From Trochalopteron elliotii (lineage: Eukaryota > Chordata > Aves > Passeriformes > Leiothrichidae): a stretch of DNA of 64,000 nt. The stretch covers positions 2,238,245 through 2,302,244 of the forward strand of contig JANPWX010000028.1 in assembly GCA_024734555.1 (NCBI GenBank), in the 5' to 3' direction. Shown piece by piece: positions 48,201-62,795 of the stretch. Position numbers and translations under genes: made by a program. Numbering within the stretch: position 1 is the first letter of the stretch; every line of letters starts with the position of its first letter. The notes below the pieces were generated by a model. That model worked only from the letters and a program-made list of their open reading frames with translations, did no database searches and was not told the origin of the DNA.

Positions 48201-51142
48201 CAAATGTATATTCTAGGAGTCTCACTGAAGTTTTTATTGGATTAAGCCCAAGTATTCAACTTGGTCTATGTTTTAGAACTGGACATTTAAATAAATTTCA
48301 TACTTAAAATGGTTATGTGAACTTTACTTTTATACTAAATCATTTACACAATTACACATTTTATTTTCACTCCACTAATGAACTTACTGCTTTTAAGTCG
48401 AAACTATAAATCTTTTATATAACCTAACCTATGCCTTCCACCAATGTTATCATTTGTACAGTGAAATTTCTTAATGAAGAAACAAAGTAAAATACCTACA
48501 CAGCTGCCTTAGTTATTGCGAAGCACCTCTCATAATTTCCTTCTTTTCTGTTTCAGTTAGTACTCAACATAAAATTGCCATGAGTGAAATGTGAAAATAA
48601 GCTATTGGTAATATTGCAAAAGAAAAACTGCAATAGAATTCAAACTGAGATTTTCTTTTTCCCCTGTATGTCTGCTAAACAGTAAAAAAAAGAGGTTTGC
48701 CCCACATAAATACTTGAGAGAAATTCTCAGTTTATTCACTAACTAAATTTTTTTCAGAACTCAATCCATCAGGACTCTACTGGACTAGATATCTCTAACA
48801 AATGGCATTTAAAAGCATAATACACAAAATCAGAATATAATAAATATAAACCAGAACTATAGTACAAATGGACATTAATTTACTATTTACAAGGTCTGAT
48901 TTTATCAAGCTAATTATTAAACAGCAATCCTACTTTACATCTGCCCTGAAAAAAAACCCCAAACCATCAGTATTATACTAATGTAGGATTGTTTGAGAAT
49001 TAGTGTACTTTGGGCTTCTGGTTTCATCCAGGATCCAGTACTGTGATTGTACAGCAGCATAAACTCTTCTAGCCTCCTGCAATCACAGAGACTGTGATAC
49101 ATGACATACCACAGGAAGCACAAAGGGGGAACCCAAAATGTAGAATTCTGGGAAAGTCTGAGCTTTTATTTCCTTTGCGAGTGACCCAAACTCACCACTG
49201 CTTGAGTCAGGTTTCCTGTCACCTAAAGCCACTACTGATGTCAGAAGTCAGGGATTAGGTGCACTTACACTGATGTGCTCTCTCAGCTGGGCAACCACAA
49301 AATCAAAGCACATTTTTAAACAACAGTTACCCAGTCATGCAAATTTCTGTGCCCACCAGCCCACATGTCTGATTTCCTCTCAACAAATGAGACCACCAGG
49401 CCAGGCACAGCTAAAGTTGGGGCTTTAGCCCCAAACTTCTGACAAAACCTAAGGATACAAAACTTAGCAAGGTCTCAGAACTGAAGTCCTGTCTCAACCA
49501 TCACAGAAGGTCACAGTTTTTATCACAAATTGATCATATTTGACTGTATTGTACTCCATTGTGGTGATAATGCTATAACATGGTTATTGGCTTTTTTTAA
49601 TCCACACTCCTTCTGTATGACAGATCATCTTGAAACCCTTTTTCTAATTTCAGGCAGTTCATTTCAGATTCATTCATATACACTTTTCCCCCAGTACTAC
49701 TTCAGCAAACACTTTTCTGCTGGTTACCTTTGTTTATTTTTCCAGTAAATTTATAAACAGCACTTCATTCCATTAGTCTTCCTTTTGATAGTGGCAAGAA
49801 GCCAGGCACTGTTAAGCTATTTTCATAGAGCAGGCTCTCCACAGCTTCTGATGACCCCAACAGCTCCTCACTCACATCATCTGGTTTCAATACTTTAAAA
49901 AAAAACAAACTAGTTCACCCCACCACTGTCTTCTGCAACAAAACAAGTCCTTACTATTTGTATCATAAGGGCACCTCCAAACACACTTGTCTTTTTATCC
50001 AACTGCAGGATACACAACTGAGCTGAAGGTAACTGATACACCAGGTCTTCCCCTTTCACCCAACTGATCATTGATAAGCTTATGCTAAAAAGAAGTTAGT
50101 CGTTCCTAGCAATCTAGAAACTCTGAGACCCTCAGTATCAGCCAGGTTCATTTTTAGGATTCTAATTTTTACTACATCAGTAACAGACTGACTTAAAAAT
50201 TCTGGGGTTTGTAACTAAGAAACTACAAGAGTGCTAAAACATAACCAAGTCATTAAAAAAAGCTACACTTTACAACTTGTTAATATTTTTGAGAACCCAC
50301 CATTCTACAATCCTCACATCATATACCTTGCAGTTCTTGCACTGACAAGATTTTATAAGGTCAGGATCTATCTGTCAGGTTAATGTGGCAAAATCTACAC
50401 TCACTGTATAAAGCCCAGCAAATTCACTGACAAATTAAGTTTCAAAAACACCAGGCTGACAACATTTTTATCAGAGCACAATAACAGAAGAAAATTAGTA
50501 CTTCACGCTTTTAGGAGGGCATTTATAGCTATGAAGACAGAAGAACAGTATTCCAAAAAATCCAGCCGGTACAGAAGTTATTATGGGGCTTTTCTCACTG
50601 TATCTGGTGAGATTTTTCACTTGTCAGGTGGTAGAAATACAGTCAACCAATCCTGTTAATAACTGTAAGAATGAAACATGCAGACACTGCTGATATGGGT
50701 TTAGATTGCTGAAGATCCAGTTCAAGTGCTTGACATTGTACTTTTCTTGATCAAGACAATAAATATGTTCTCAAATGTCTTCTTCTGTGGTTGACTTTAA
50801 AGGAAGTCATGAAATAGAAGTCCACACGTAACATTATTTTCCCGGTCTGTTTCTGCTATGAATTCAGGGATACTCCAGAAATTATGGGGTTTGTTGGCTT
50901 CATAGTCTCCTATCCATTGTAAAAATCAATATTACCTTGAAAACTACAAAAACAGAGGTTTAAGCATCTTTCTCTGAACAGTATATAATTTTTCAAGGCA
51001 TTTCTACTTACTTTAGTGATCACCACAAATTATATAGAGAAAGAAAAGCTTGGCTTGTAATGGTTAATAAACAATTTCAGCCTAAATGATTATAGCTGTT
51101 TTCAAGACTTCTTCCTTTCTGATTTTCCCCCAGCTAAAGAAT

Positions 51143-51209
51143 CATTTTGGGGTAAGAACAGGCAGTTCTGTATAATTCATTGGCTTGTTACTGTTAAAAA
51201 TCAAGTAAA
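51143..51209 (+). repeat. Diverged intronic duplicate, copy 2
   Basis: TTCTGTATAATTCATTGGCT followed by TGTTACTGTTAAAAA parallels 45221-45288. It may be a member of an old, low-copy repeat, or a regional duplication. Confidence 0.55.
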
Positions 51210-53782
51210 GCTACTTATGTTCTTGGAAGGAAGATAATTTTAGGAGACAATCAACAGGATGTCTAGTTCTCAGGTACTGCTAAAAAGTTTCTAATCTCTC
51301 CATAGGGATGTTTACTCTAAAATGAAATGTACCATCCTTTGAAGATGTTAATTCTTATTGACTATAAAGGATGCCTGTAGTGCAAAGATTAGAGATGCAA
51401 CTTTTAGATCAATCCCAACTGAGTAATTATGAATAAAAATTCAAATCCATGCCACCTCATTGCAGTGGCCATCTTTACACAGGTACTTGCAGAGATGAGA
51501 CAAATGTTCACAATTAAATGGAATTATTGCAGAAGCTAGACCACTACAAAATCTGTAATACCAGTAAGACTGTCCATCAATAACAGTGAAAGAGACAATG
51601 AGACTTGAAAAATCGATCCATATTTCCCTCTCTTTTTAGTCCTGATCCACTGCCAAAGGTGGTAAAATCTTTATGGACACAAAATACAGGACAACATATA
51701 TTGTCAGTACACAGATGGTGAAAGGTCTTCAGATATTTCAAGTTGGTATAACATCCAGCTTTATAGGTGAATGAAGATTGCAGGTAATCAAACATATAAA
51801 AGGAAAAAAAATGCCATTCATTAGGTGGCTTCTGAAGTTGCTCCTATAATCTGGGTAGACCCATTGGCTTCTTGAAACTTCTAAATCCATACATAATGTT
51901 ACATATAGTATTTGGAACCACATGTTTCCGTCCAGTAGCTCAAAACTCCATATGAAAATGGGGTAAGTTCAGATCTTCCTACTCAAAAGTTAAATCAGAA
52001 TTTCTATCTTTAAAGAACAGTAGAATTTTTTTTATAACTTGTGCAAAGCAGGAACATCCACATTTACTCACATAATCCCATCAAGCTTACTTATATAAGA
52101 AATCCTTTTCTTAGTATTCTGAATATAGACAGTGATTAAATACACAATAATTAGAGGATTTTGCCTAAAAGGAAAGTAGATTTCTCAATTTTGGTTTAAC
52201 CACGTAGGATTCCTCTCAATGAAAAGCTGCAAAAATTGTCTTGGTAATGCAACACTGATGACGTATTTGATTTTTGAGTAACAGTGGATTGCTTCCTCTG
52301 TATTACTGACCAGGTTTCTTGCACATCTGAAACATTCTCAATACATTCTGGAGATAAACTGCTTACCTGAGGCATTCTGAACAAATGGGAACAATTTTCT
52401 GACTCAACACATAGCAATAAGTGTGTTACAACTTATATTTCGGAGACATTTTGTCTCCTTTCACTTCAGCCCTTTGGGACTGAATAGACAGTAAGTCCAT
52501 CAATACATTTACTAGCATATAATCACATTAATTCAATCAATATCAATATATATTCTGGTTGACTCAGACATATGCATATGCAGACTTGAAATTGACACCT
52601 AAAATGTGCAGAATGTGTATTGTGACACCTACAACACACTATATTCAATGTTAGTTTTTTATACTCAGTATTTCCTATTCTCAGCCAAACAGCATCCTTA
52701 ATGTAAGGTGGTGGCTAGGCCAGCAAGAATTTGATGTTTGGAACCTAATCCCCAAATAAGGTATCTGAAGCTATTCTACAATGAGCAGGTAAAAAATAAA
52801 CAAACAAACAACAAAGCCTATTTTTTAACCACAGAGAAGGGTAAAATTGGAAAGAGGGGCATTCTCTTAGCGGCACCCCGAAAGTCACAGTGCCACTGAG
52901 CAGCAAAGAAGGGAGCCCAAGTAGGACACTTCTGCCCATGGCCAGGGTGCTCATCTCGGGGATGGCAGCTCCCCATCCCCCATGCTCCTCACATAAGCAT
53001 TTAATCCAATGGACATGAACACAAAACAGAAAACAGTCCAGGGAAGAAGCTCAAACCTCCAACCAAGAACACCAATTTTGTCAGGAATTCCACCTGGAAA
53101 GATAAAACTAGTATTCCCTGAAAAACCTCCTGCTGAAACTGGCCAAAGATTTGACATTGGCATTTTCTGACAAAACAGTATTTTGCCAAAAAGACCATGG
53201 TCAGTGTTAAAATAGAGGCACTTTATCTGTTTTTCTGCTAAAGAATGGAAGTGTTTCATGTAATTAGCTTCCTGCTTGATTGAAATAAAGAGATTGGCAG
53301 GGACTAAATATTAGCAGCCACACTGGAATCTGTTATTCTTCCTCCAGGTCCTCAGTAACTTTCATCTGTCTTCTTTTCCTACCATTAATGTCTTGGATCT
53401 AAACATGACTTACAGATATATTCAAATACAAGAGTCTGAACATCTTTCACAGTTCATCTTGAAGAAAAATACTGAAACTATGTTAGGCAAAGGGACAGAT
53501 ACATCATATTTCTACTTGAATATTTCATAAATGAACTGCAATGCTTGTTTCTCTGGAATAACACCAGTCAATGCTAACCACCCAAGGGGCCTTCCAGGAT
53601 TTAATTGCCGACACTTGGGCCTGTAGATAACTTTTTTTCTGTGGCAATACTGAACAGTATAAGTTTGACTGTATTTAGAGCAGCGGCCAATCCTAAAATG
53701 CAATTCATCCATCTCAGCTGTCCAACAAAAGCATGGAGCTTTCACATTATAATGTAGGATTTAAGGAGTGGGGTTTTCTGCC

Positions 53783-53795
53783 TTTTTTTTTTTTT
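53783..53795. repeat. Homopolymer T13
   Basis: Thirteen consecutive T. No associated element was recognised. Confidence 0.9.
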
Positions 53796-55063
53796 CCCTT
53801 CAAGTTTTTGCAGGAACACCACGTGAGTTGTCTTTGGCCTCATCAAATATTTCTTGTATGCTTTCTGAATACCACTGTTACCAGTATTTCTGCCTCCCTG
53901 ACGGAACATCTTAGGTCTGAGGTTTCATGATTCAGAGCAATTATATCATAAAAATTGAATGCTAAAACAATTCATTTACACATATGTTTATACTGCTCCA
54001 AAGATTTTGTACACTGAGATCAGATCATAAAGCACATGGAACTAAACTTGTGTTTCAACTTCAGCTAACAGACTATTCACACACAGTAAATTGTTTTAAA
54101 TTGACTGCACTTAAAGTTTGTGCATTTTTATAATTATATTATGCTCTAATGTATTTTGCAATTAATTAATTACCTTACTTGGCAAAAATACAAATGTAGC
54201 CCCTTTACATTTCTATTGTATTACTTAAACCTGGCTTTGATTATAGAACCTATGAACAGCTGTAGAAAGAATAATTTTCCCTTTAGGCGTAAGTTATACA
54301 AAAGGAGTTAAAACGTAAAAACTTAAATATACAGAGTTCCACAGACCATGAAATAATTATTATCATATTTTTAAGGTATGGAAAACTAATTTTTAAGGCT
54401 TACAGTGCATCAATCAGTGGGGTTTTTAAATCAAAAGTTATGGGTTTTTTCTGAAGAACAATTACTAATATGGTCAACATTTTTCTAATCTTTAGAATTA
54501 AATTTAGTAACTTTTTAAAAAGTAATAAATGATAAACATATAAATTTAGTACAGAAAGAAATTATTTAAAATAAAAATTTCCATATTTAAGTTTTGAATG
54601 TATGTTCCATAATTTACTGTTAAATTTCATGCTATGAAATAGGCATGAGAATGGCTTTCAGATTTTAAAGCTGTAGTGCTACAACAAACCAGAGTACATG
54701 GAAGCAATTAACTCAGATTGCAATCATATTATACTGTGTTTATAGAAAATGAAGCTTTAAAAACACTTATTTAAAATTGTGATAATTTGCAATAATCATT
54801 GCAAATGATATTTGCATAAGAGATGGGGGATGCATAAAGAGATTTAGAGGTAATCTATTATTTTTTTAGTATCAAAGTATGCAAGGAAATATACTGCATT
54901 ACTGAAGTAAAAACAAACCCATACATCTTCTCTAGAATATATTTCGTAATTGTTACTAATATTTATATAGATAAGCACACTAAATTCTTTCATTATTACT
55001 TCCACTAATCACCATTCTGAATTCTTTCTACAATGTAAACAAAATGACTGGCTCAGAATTGTC

Positions 55064-55078
55064 AAAAAAAAAAAAAAA
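55064..55078. repeat. Homopolymer A15
   Basis: Fifteen consecutive A. The sequence to its left shows no clear processed-transcript signature. Confidence 0.9.
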
Positions 55079-58000
55079 GTTGCACAGACATTAACAATTC
55101 CAGCCCTGTGAATTGTGAAATGCTTCCCCTGTTTACTTAAAACTCAGATTTCAGTCAGAGGTGACAGCAATAAATAACACAAGGGGTTAGGTCTGAATTT
55201 TTTGTGAAATAAACAGTACAAAACATCCTAAGGCACTAAACTCTCTACTTTTACTTGTTTTCCTGCTCAAACACGTTACTGCCCACTAAACTGTGGACTA
55301 AAAGCAAGAAACATTTCATTTTTAAAACAACTCCTCAGTTTGGTTTTTGTGCCCTCAGGCAAGGACTCCAGTTCAGGTCCCTGGGTATTTTGGCTATATA
55401 TGAAGATAGGCATCCATGCCATCAATTATTCACATTTCTGCAGTATCTGGTCAAAAACTCTAAGACCTAAACCAACTGATTTTGCTTTGTACTTATTGTA
55501 ATGCAATTCATTCAAAGACAGTGACCAGTCTGCTTCAACCACTGCTCTGGAAGTGGGCCCTGAGAAAAGCCATCTGTTCCACTCAATAAAATCAATTTTG
55601 TGGGCCCTCTTCCACTTTTATTTCTGAATTCAAGTGCCAAACACCTGCAAATTCTCCAGGCAGCTACCAGATCCAAAACTTCCACTTCCCTCAGGACACA
55701 TTTCAAGACATAAGTGCACCACTGCAGAGACTGGCAAAGCTCCTCAGGGTGGAGACCCCACAGTTAGGCGGCATCTCCAGGGGGCACAGAGCCCTCCCCT
55801 CCACTGAGCAGGCAGGGATGGCATAATGATCACTCTCCAACCTTGGGCAGTACAATTCAGCCCCCCGGGTCACAAAACAAACACTGAATACCCAGGTTTG
55901 GCAGGTTTAAGATACCTAAAAGCAGGTTTTGTTACTCAGAAGCCACTGAATAAATTTGTGTTACTGCAGAGGAAAAAGGCAGCAACCACAGCTGAGTATT
56001 ACCTTAAAGAACTTCAAGATGCAATTGGACAGTAAAACATTTAATTTAAAACTGTTTTGTCAACAGAATGTCTGAAACTGGTCCAAGAGAGTGGGCAGTT
56101 TCTAACCTCAACTGGCTATTTTAGAGCCAGCATCTGGTTTAAGCCAGTTGTCCAAAATCTCCTCACAGTTTGAGCAGAAGGGAGGCACAGCAGACCCCAG
56201 GCACTCTGTGTGACCGAGACTTCTGCATTGAGACTGCACAGGGAGCATATGGCACCAAAACTCCCCAGTCCCTGCACCTACCCCGGCCCAGGCAATTATC
56301 TCGTCAAGCAATAATTAAATCAAAAATTAAGTTCCCTTTATACAAAGAGTTATCACCACTAAATTTAATGTATCTGAGCCATAAAGAACATACAAAACTG
56401 CACACAGAGAGTACACAATTACCGTGAGCCCTGGTCATCCTGACAGTAGCCCGCATAGTGAGGTGAATCTTTATTTTTCATACAGTGCAATAAATCATGC
56501 TGGTAGATGACACTACAGAGCACGTCTAAATCAAGAGAGTCACTGAGGAATACCTAAAAACTACCCAGCCAAAGAACTGCAAAGAACCGGCACTAAAATC
56601 TCCCACATGCCAAAAAGCACTACAGTGTTAAAAGGAAAGTATAAAAATACTCTGTGGTGCGAAAATGCTCAACAGCTTTAACATTGTAACACACTTGCCT
56701 GTCAGCATGGTTATCTGCTTATCTGATTTATTTGATATATCTGATATATTTGTTCTCTATCAAAGATCAGATCTTTTCTCTGGCTCCAGGACTTCACCAT
56801 TTTATGGCATCGCTCAGTGCCTAGATGAAATAAGTGCATCTGTCTGGGATTAACGACTCTGGCCTCCCTCAGTTTAAAGCATAGATACCCACATTCTGCA
56901 GCTGAAAATCCTAATTTTCAACTCTCTTGCTGTAAATGCTAAGCATTTCTGAGTTGAGAAAGAATTTTCTCTCCTTAATACTCCAGGGGGAAGACTCGCA
57001 GGAGAAAAATGAGTAATGGGTCACTCACAATTTCCCAGCTACAGAAACAAAACCATCAGCAGTTCCAATCGGATCAAACACTTTGCTCTGCTAAGTCTGA
57101 ATCAGCTTTTCCAACGAACTGAGTAGTTAGAGGTTACAGCACATGATAAAATCAAAACACCAGTGGCATTTCAGAGCAAATTATTGCAAAGATCAGGATT
57201 TTCCAAAGTTCAAATGCAGGAGATCATTCTTAAGTCTCCTGATCAGTAAAATGTGCTCACTTGTAGAATCTGGCACCCACATAACAATGTGGATCTTATG
57301 AACCTGAGCAAAAACCTAAGAACAGCCTTTAAAGTTCCAATTAAGTATGTTTTATTCTTAATCTTATTATAATTCTCTAGAAATTGTGCTTACAATGAAG
57401 AAAAATTGAAAGTCCAGTAAAGTGTCAACATAATTACAGCCATATGCAACAAATCTCCGTAACAAAATATTTGTGGAAAAACCTGAGTGACATGGAAGAG
57501 TATCTTTCAACAACAGAATTATTTCCCTGATATAGTCCTCTTGCATTTTAAAATACAATTTGTGAATATTTTTATGTATCCAATCCTCTCAGTCTGTAAC
57601 ACTACTAAAGACAGTAAGTCAAGGGTAATGCCAGTTTTATATCAGAGCTTCAATCACGCTTATTTTGTTGTGCTTTATATGCTTGTCCTCTAGAATTAAT
57701 GTCATCTGTCATTTTAAAGACTACCATCTTGATTGCATATCCCCTCCTTTTTATGAATTCTGAACTTGGCAAACGCTCCTGAAATCCCCTAAACTGAGTC
57801 CTCCTTTTGGACTCAATTCTGAACTCCGCTATTATTTCTTTCCAGTACTATTGGTGAGAGAATTAGAATTAGAGCAATTGCTTTGGACAAAAATCCAAAT
57901 TTCTGTCACCCTTTTAGGATATTTGAAAACCTGGGCATTGAGCAAACACACCACACTGATAAAGCTAATGTTGTTAGTATATTTCTTACTAATACTCAAA

Positions 58001-58718
58001 ATTTTGAAGGAATTTCTGCTTTCTTTCACTTGGTAAAGTGTCATTTTTGTCTACAGCACTACACTAAATAAGTCAGATTTTTGAAAGACCTATTTCACTT
58101 TCTTTTATTAGAATTATTATTTAAGAGAGAATTATTATTTAAGTAATTTAAAAAAAACTTTTAATCCTCACATTTCTCAACTGCATTGTGGGTAATACTA
58201 CTGCTTACTCTTTATGTACATATTAATGTTTAAAAGAATACACAACACCTTTTTAAAAATAATTTAAGGTTGGGATTAGAAAATTTAGTTTGATATCTCT
58301 TACAAACTTCCCATTGAATATTTGCTATTATAGGGGAAGAGGCTGTTTTTGCAGTTGTCTTCAGAAAAAGATTTAGTCTTTAATTTAATATCTTTAGCCT
58401 TTAATTCTCCTTTTTCACAGACACCATTACAAGACGCTCCTACAATCTGGTGAGCTTTAGGCATATAAAACTAAGGCTTCTGGATACTTGGGAAATTATA
58501 TCTTGCTAGATCATGCAGGATCTTTATTAAAGATGCTATGGTACCTTAAATAGCAATTTTGATTGGGTTATGATACCATAAATACTTACTCACAGATTTT
58601 CCCTCACCGAGATTTTTAAGTGTGAATCCTTATTTTATAGCTAGAGGTATGTAGATATATTCAAAGGTATTTCAAGGGTAGCTGGTCTTTCTGCTTCACC
58701 TACATTTTATTAATAGGC

Positions 58719-59215
58719 TCACAGAATCAAATTTATAAGGTCTGAAAAGACCTCTAAGATCACTGAGTCCAACCATTAACGTAGCATTGCGTCTCCTGCT
58801 CTAAACCATGTCCCAATTAGCCACATCTACACATCCTTTAAACACCTCCAGGGATGGTGATTACATCACTCTCCTGGGCAGCCTGTTCCAATGCTTGACA
58901 ATCCTTCCATGAAAAAATGTTTCCTAATATCCAATCTAAACCTTCCCTGGTGCAGCTTGAGGCCATTTGCTCTTGTCCTACCTCTTGTCACACGGGAGAA
59001 GAGACCAACCCTCAGGCTACAACTTCCTTACAGGTAGTTGTAGAGAGCAACAAGGCCTCAGAGAGCTCAGTGATCACTTCCATCAGCTCACTCAATACCC
59101 TTGGGGGGAACCTATCCAGACTCATACACATGGATGTGTCTATGTGGTGTAGGAGGTTGGTGACCATTTCCCTTGGATCATGGGATCTTCGTTCAGGTCC
59201 CCCTTCCTGCCTTCC
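58719..59215 (-). mobile_element. CR1 LINE fragment, 3' end plus a related stretch
   Basis: In reverse orientation the CR1 3' terminus (TCACAGAATCAAATTTATAA) leads into TCTAAGATCACTGAGTCCAA, CCTCCAGGGATGGTGATTAC, GGGCAGCCTGTTCCAATGCT and GCAGCTTGAGGCCATTTGCT, all standard CR1 3' sequence, to about 59060. From about 59080 to 59215 the text (CTCAATACCCTTGGGGGGAA, CCAGACTCATACACATGG) resembles another portion of avian LINE-derived sequence, less certainly the same insertion. It is intronic to BCKDHB and lies in the same sense as the gene. Confidence 0.88.
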
Positions 59216-60844
59216 AGCTCAGAGGGCTGCGTATGCAGTTCTTAGATATTGTCCTCAGTTCAAAATTCTTAATCGCCTCTGCATTTTAAAGTTAATCTCC
59301 ACACCACATCTTCACAGATAAGAATACTAATTTCAGTTCTAAATGCATTTTTTATCTTATTAGAAATACTGAATTATCCTAAATAAACAACTGTTCTTTG
59401 AAAAAGCACAATAGTTGTCCTTTACTTGGTAAAGAATAATTTATCTGGAGATAAATTGTTTGATTCTGAATGGACAAACCTGAGTGTCTTCAAGTACTAA
59501 TCACAAATAATTTATTAACATATCTCCTTTAAACAATAAAACTGAACAAGTACTTCTGAAAACAATGTGCCATCTTATAAATGTTTATGAATTGTCTGAA
59601 GAGATGACTTTAGCACTCCTTATTCAAAATTAAGAGATTTTCAGCATGTAATTCTTACCAGACATGGAATTCCTAAATTGTAAATTATGCAGTTTGTTCT
59701 ATTTAGTTCAGCTGTTATTGATCCCTCTAAGAGTGGAACTTCTCCCTAACTTCAGTTTAAGTCACACATCCTAACCTAGCACCAAAGATACAGCAGATTA
59801 AGATACAGCAGAGATTAAACACCCTCTGCATATGTCAGTTGGTTTTAGAGAAGGGTCAGCTCTTCTGTGCAAAATCCTGTTTCGCCTGCTACTAAAAAAA
59901 AAGATTAAAATTTGACCTTAATCAATTAAAACTATGTCTGACAAAGTAGTTTGCATTAAGAAATTATCTATCCACAATACAGTGTAAACTATTGTGTAAT
60001 ATTCAATTACAGAAGCAGCACATTTGCCTTTGGAGAACATTCCCAGTCAAGCACAGATATATGCAGCATAAGAATATATAGTAGTCACAAATGTAATAAA
60101 TTCAACATTTTCTTTGACTATTATTAAAAAATTTTTAAGTACTGCAAAATAATCAGATACCAATCAATACATCTCTGAGTAACAAAGATCATATGTTGCT
60201 ATCATCTGTAAATGAAACTAGCAAGTTTTATAAAACAACTCAAAGTTTAAAGAACTTTTTTCACTTGCTGACATTTTTATTGATTGCACTGATGCTAATT
60301 GGAGGTAAATTACATGAGCAGTGGAGCTCAGTTAAGCAGTAATTCAATACAACTACACAATATTTGTTGATGAGCACCCACCTAGAGCAGAAGTCTCAGC
60401 AAGATCAATTAGCTACTTGCCAATACTGCCAAGGTTTAGGGGATGTCCCCTGCATTCTAAGCCACTGCATCTCTGCAACTTCTGGAAAGACTTTGTGCTG
60501 CATTCTGCAAAATCCCTTACAGAGTGCCCTTGCTTACTCTGCAATCATCTTAAGACAGTAACAGGTTTACTTGCAACTTCAAAATGCTTCTCCAATTATT
60601 TTTATGGCTTGAGTTAAAAACAAATCAGTTTACCATTACAGGTTTTCCTTAGATAATTTTAAAATATTTTCTTGTAAATGAGACCATATGATTGCTTTCC
60701 TTCCAAGAATATTTGCAAGAGCTGCTAAAATAACTGAACAGTGCTGAATATGAGAAAAGGCAAAAATCAAAATAAGAAAGGTATGCTAAAAACAGAGAGT
60801 AAGGAAAAAAACCCCCTAATCTTTAATTATGCAACAGGGTCATA

Positions 60845-60905
60845 TAACTTGATAGTGTGCAGATCTGAAGAGTCCTCCAGGACATCTAGTCCACTGCCCC
60901 ATACA
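60845..60905 (-). mobile_element. Possible ancient CR1 3'-end fragment
   Basis: GAAGAGTCCTCCAGGACATC followed by TAGTCCACTGCCCC resembles the reverse-oriented CR1 3' region (tctaagaCCTCcagg...AGTCCAactcCC). It is short and highly diverged, and no ATTCTRTG tail is visible. Confidence 0.3.
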
Positions 60906-62029
60906 TAACCATTCTGTCTCACACAGATAGCTTCCAGTAATCCCAAAGATAAAATGGATTCATAAACTAAAACTTTACAGAAACTATGTGACACCAAGAA
61001 GTAAGAGATAAAGTAAAACCCGTTTGTCAACATCAGTCAAGGCTAATCTAGCATCAAGAATCAGGAGAAATATGTTCAAGCAATCCTAGATAAGAGACAG
61101 ACATCCATGCTCCAATGCTCTGCTGCTTTTCTTGCTAATTTTTCCCACACAAACACATCATGGGTTCCCAGACTTTCCAAACTAAAGTCCCCTTTTATCT
61201 AAATCAGCCAGCAATATACAAACCAAGAATCTAGGAGAGAAAATTTTCCAAATTTCCTTCTGAGCACTGTTCCATTTGTCTACTTTTTGAGCCCAATTCC
61301 AGCTGCTGCAAAGGAATGCAGTACAAAAGAAAAACCTTCAGAGAAATCTGATGCTGAAAACCATTCATCTCTGCAGGATATGAAACCTAACAGACTTCCA
61401 AAATAAATACGTTCCTTCCCTCAAAAATAATAAAATATTAATTCAGCTTATCTTTTCCAAATATCTTGAACCTTAAAGTATGTCAAGAGAATGTTCAAAG
61501 AAAACCCAAATTGACCTGTTTGATGATGACTGGGCTTGACAGACCAGATGAGAGGTAATTTAGGTAGTGAAAGATGTTAACACAATACACAGCAAAAGCA
61601 TTCCGGTCTCATATGGTCACTGCAGCTTTTCACATTGACACAGTAACTGCCAGGCATTGAGCTGCTATGGGTTTTTTTTCAGAAATGCTATCATTAGTTT
61701 TCGTTCCACCATAATGTTCTAAATTAATTAGGAAAATTAGTTATGTAAGAACAGACTAGCCCATGAACTTCTGCCAATCCATTCTGTTCAGGCCACTGGG
61801 TACTGTACAAACAAAACCCAGCATGACCTTTCAACTAAATCAGGTGGTTGACACAGGGTTGGAGTTTTTGCTTAGAGGGACTCCCTGGTACCACAGAAAT
61901 ATTTATAAAACCTGATTTCTTCCTCAAATCCTGTGTGATTGCAGGAATCAGACAGAGCAGGGATGTGATCTGCAGAGCAATATAATTAATTCACGTTTTT
62001 AGGCAGGGGAAGGAGGATCTATAGAAATG

Positions 62030-62795
62030 TGAATCTACAGCTGTAAGCCAGTCAGCCTAATATCAAGTTTCTAGAAAAGACAGAGCAAATCATCCTCAAT
62101 TCCACGTCCGAGACCACCATGGGGCCTCAGTGCCATGTCCAAGAGCAAAAGTTGTTTGGGAGTGGTCAGCATGAATTAAACAAGGGAAAATCTTGCCTGA
62201 TCAACCTGACTCCCCTCTAACATGAGATGTCAAAGATAATGGATAAGGGGAGAAGAGTAAATACTGTTCTACCAGGATTTCAGCAAGGCTATCAACACCC
62301 TTCCTTTAGTCAAGCTGGTGAAACACAAGTTGCAAAAATAAGCATTGGTGGAAAACTGTCTGGATCAGTAAGGTTCAAAAGGTGGTGATCAGCAGAACAA
62401 AATCCAATAGGTGATTAGTAGACATGTTCCTTGGGAATCAGTGTTCACCAACAGCTTTATTACCAATCTTCAGGAGGGGATGCAGCACACATAGCAAAAA
62501 TACAGGGCGGACAAACAGGGGAGGAAAGGATTGATAAGCTGGGACACGGAGCAGCTATTCAGAGGCACCTCATCACACAGAGAAACAGGATGACAAGCAC
62601 CTCATGAAGCACAACAAGTCCTACACCCACTACCCAAGCACGCTGAGCACCACTGCAAGCAAGGGGCAGCTGACTGGAAAGCAGCTCTGTGGAAAAGACG
62701 CTGGAAATCCTGTCAGGCAATGAGTTGCACGACAGGTAGCATCAGGCACTTACAGCAAGGGCAGGTAATGGTGTTCTGGACTGTATTAGCAAATC
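62030..62795 (+). mobile_element. Ancient decayed CR1 LINE, reverse-transcriptase region
   Basis: Weak but ordered similarity to CR1 reverse transcriptase. First comes a QPNIKFLEKTEQIILN-like stretch near 62060, then a KSCLINLT segment near 62190, a corrupted FSKAINTLP-like block near 62280 and a SPTALLPIFRRGCSTHS-like block near 62460. The GTGTTCTGGACTGTATTAGC stretch near 62770 corresponds to the downstream ATCCTGGGCTGCATTAGC-type CR1 sequence. Many stops and frameshifts make it much older than the other CR1 copies. It lies in the BCKDHB intron, antisense to the gene. Confidence 0.65.

Noticed and set aside
49417..49434. Short perfect inverted repeat TTGGGGCT/AGCCCCAA with a 2-base gap
   Set aside because: The stem is only 8 bp with almost no loop, and nothing around it suggests an RNA gene.
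55064..55078. A15 run as a possible retrocopy poly(A) tail
   Set aside because: The sequence upstream shows no coding similarity and no flanking target duplication was seen.
58917..59321. 134-codon plus-strand frame beginning [20 protein letters not shown]
   Set aside because: It is the familiar antisense translation of a CR1 3' region (CR1 lies on the minus strand here), not a gene.
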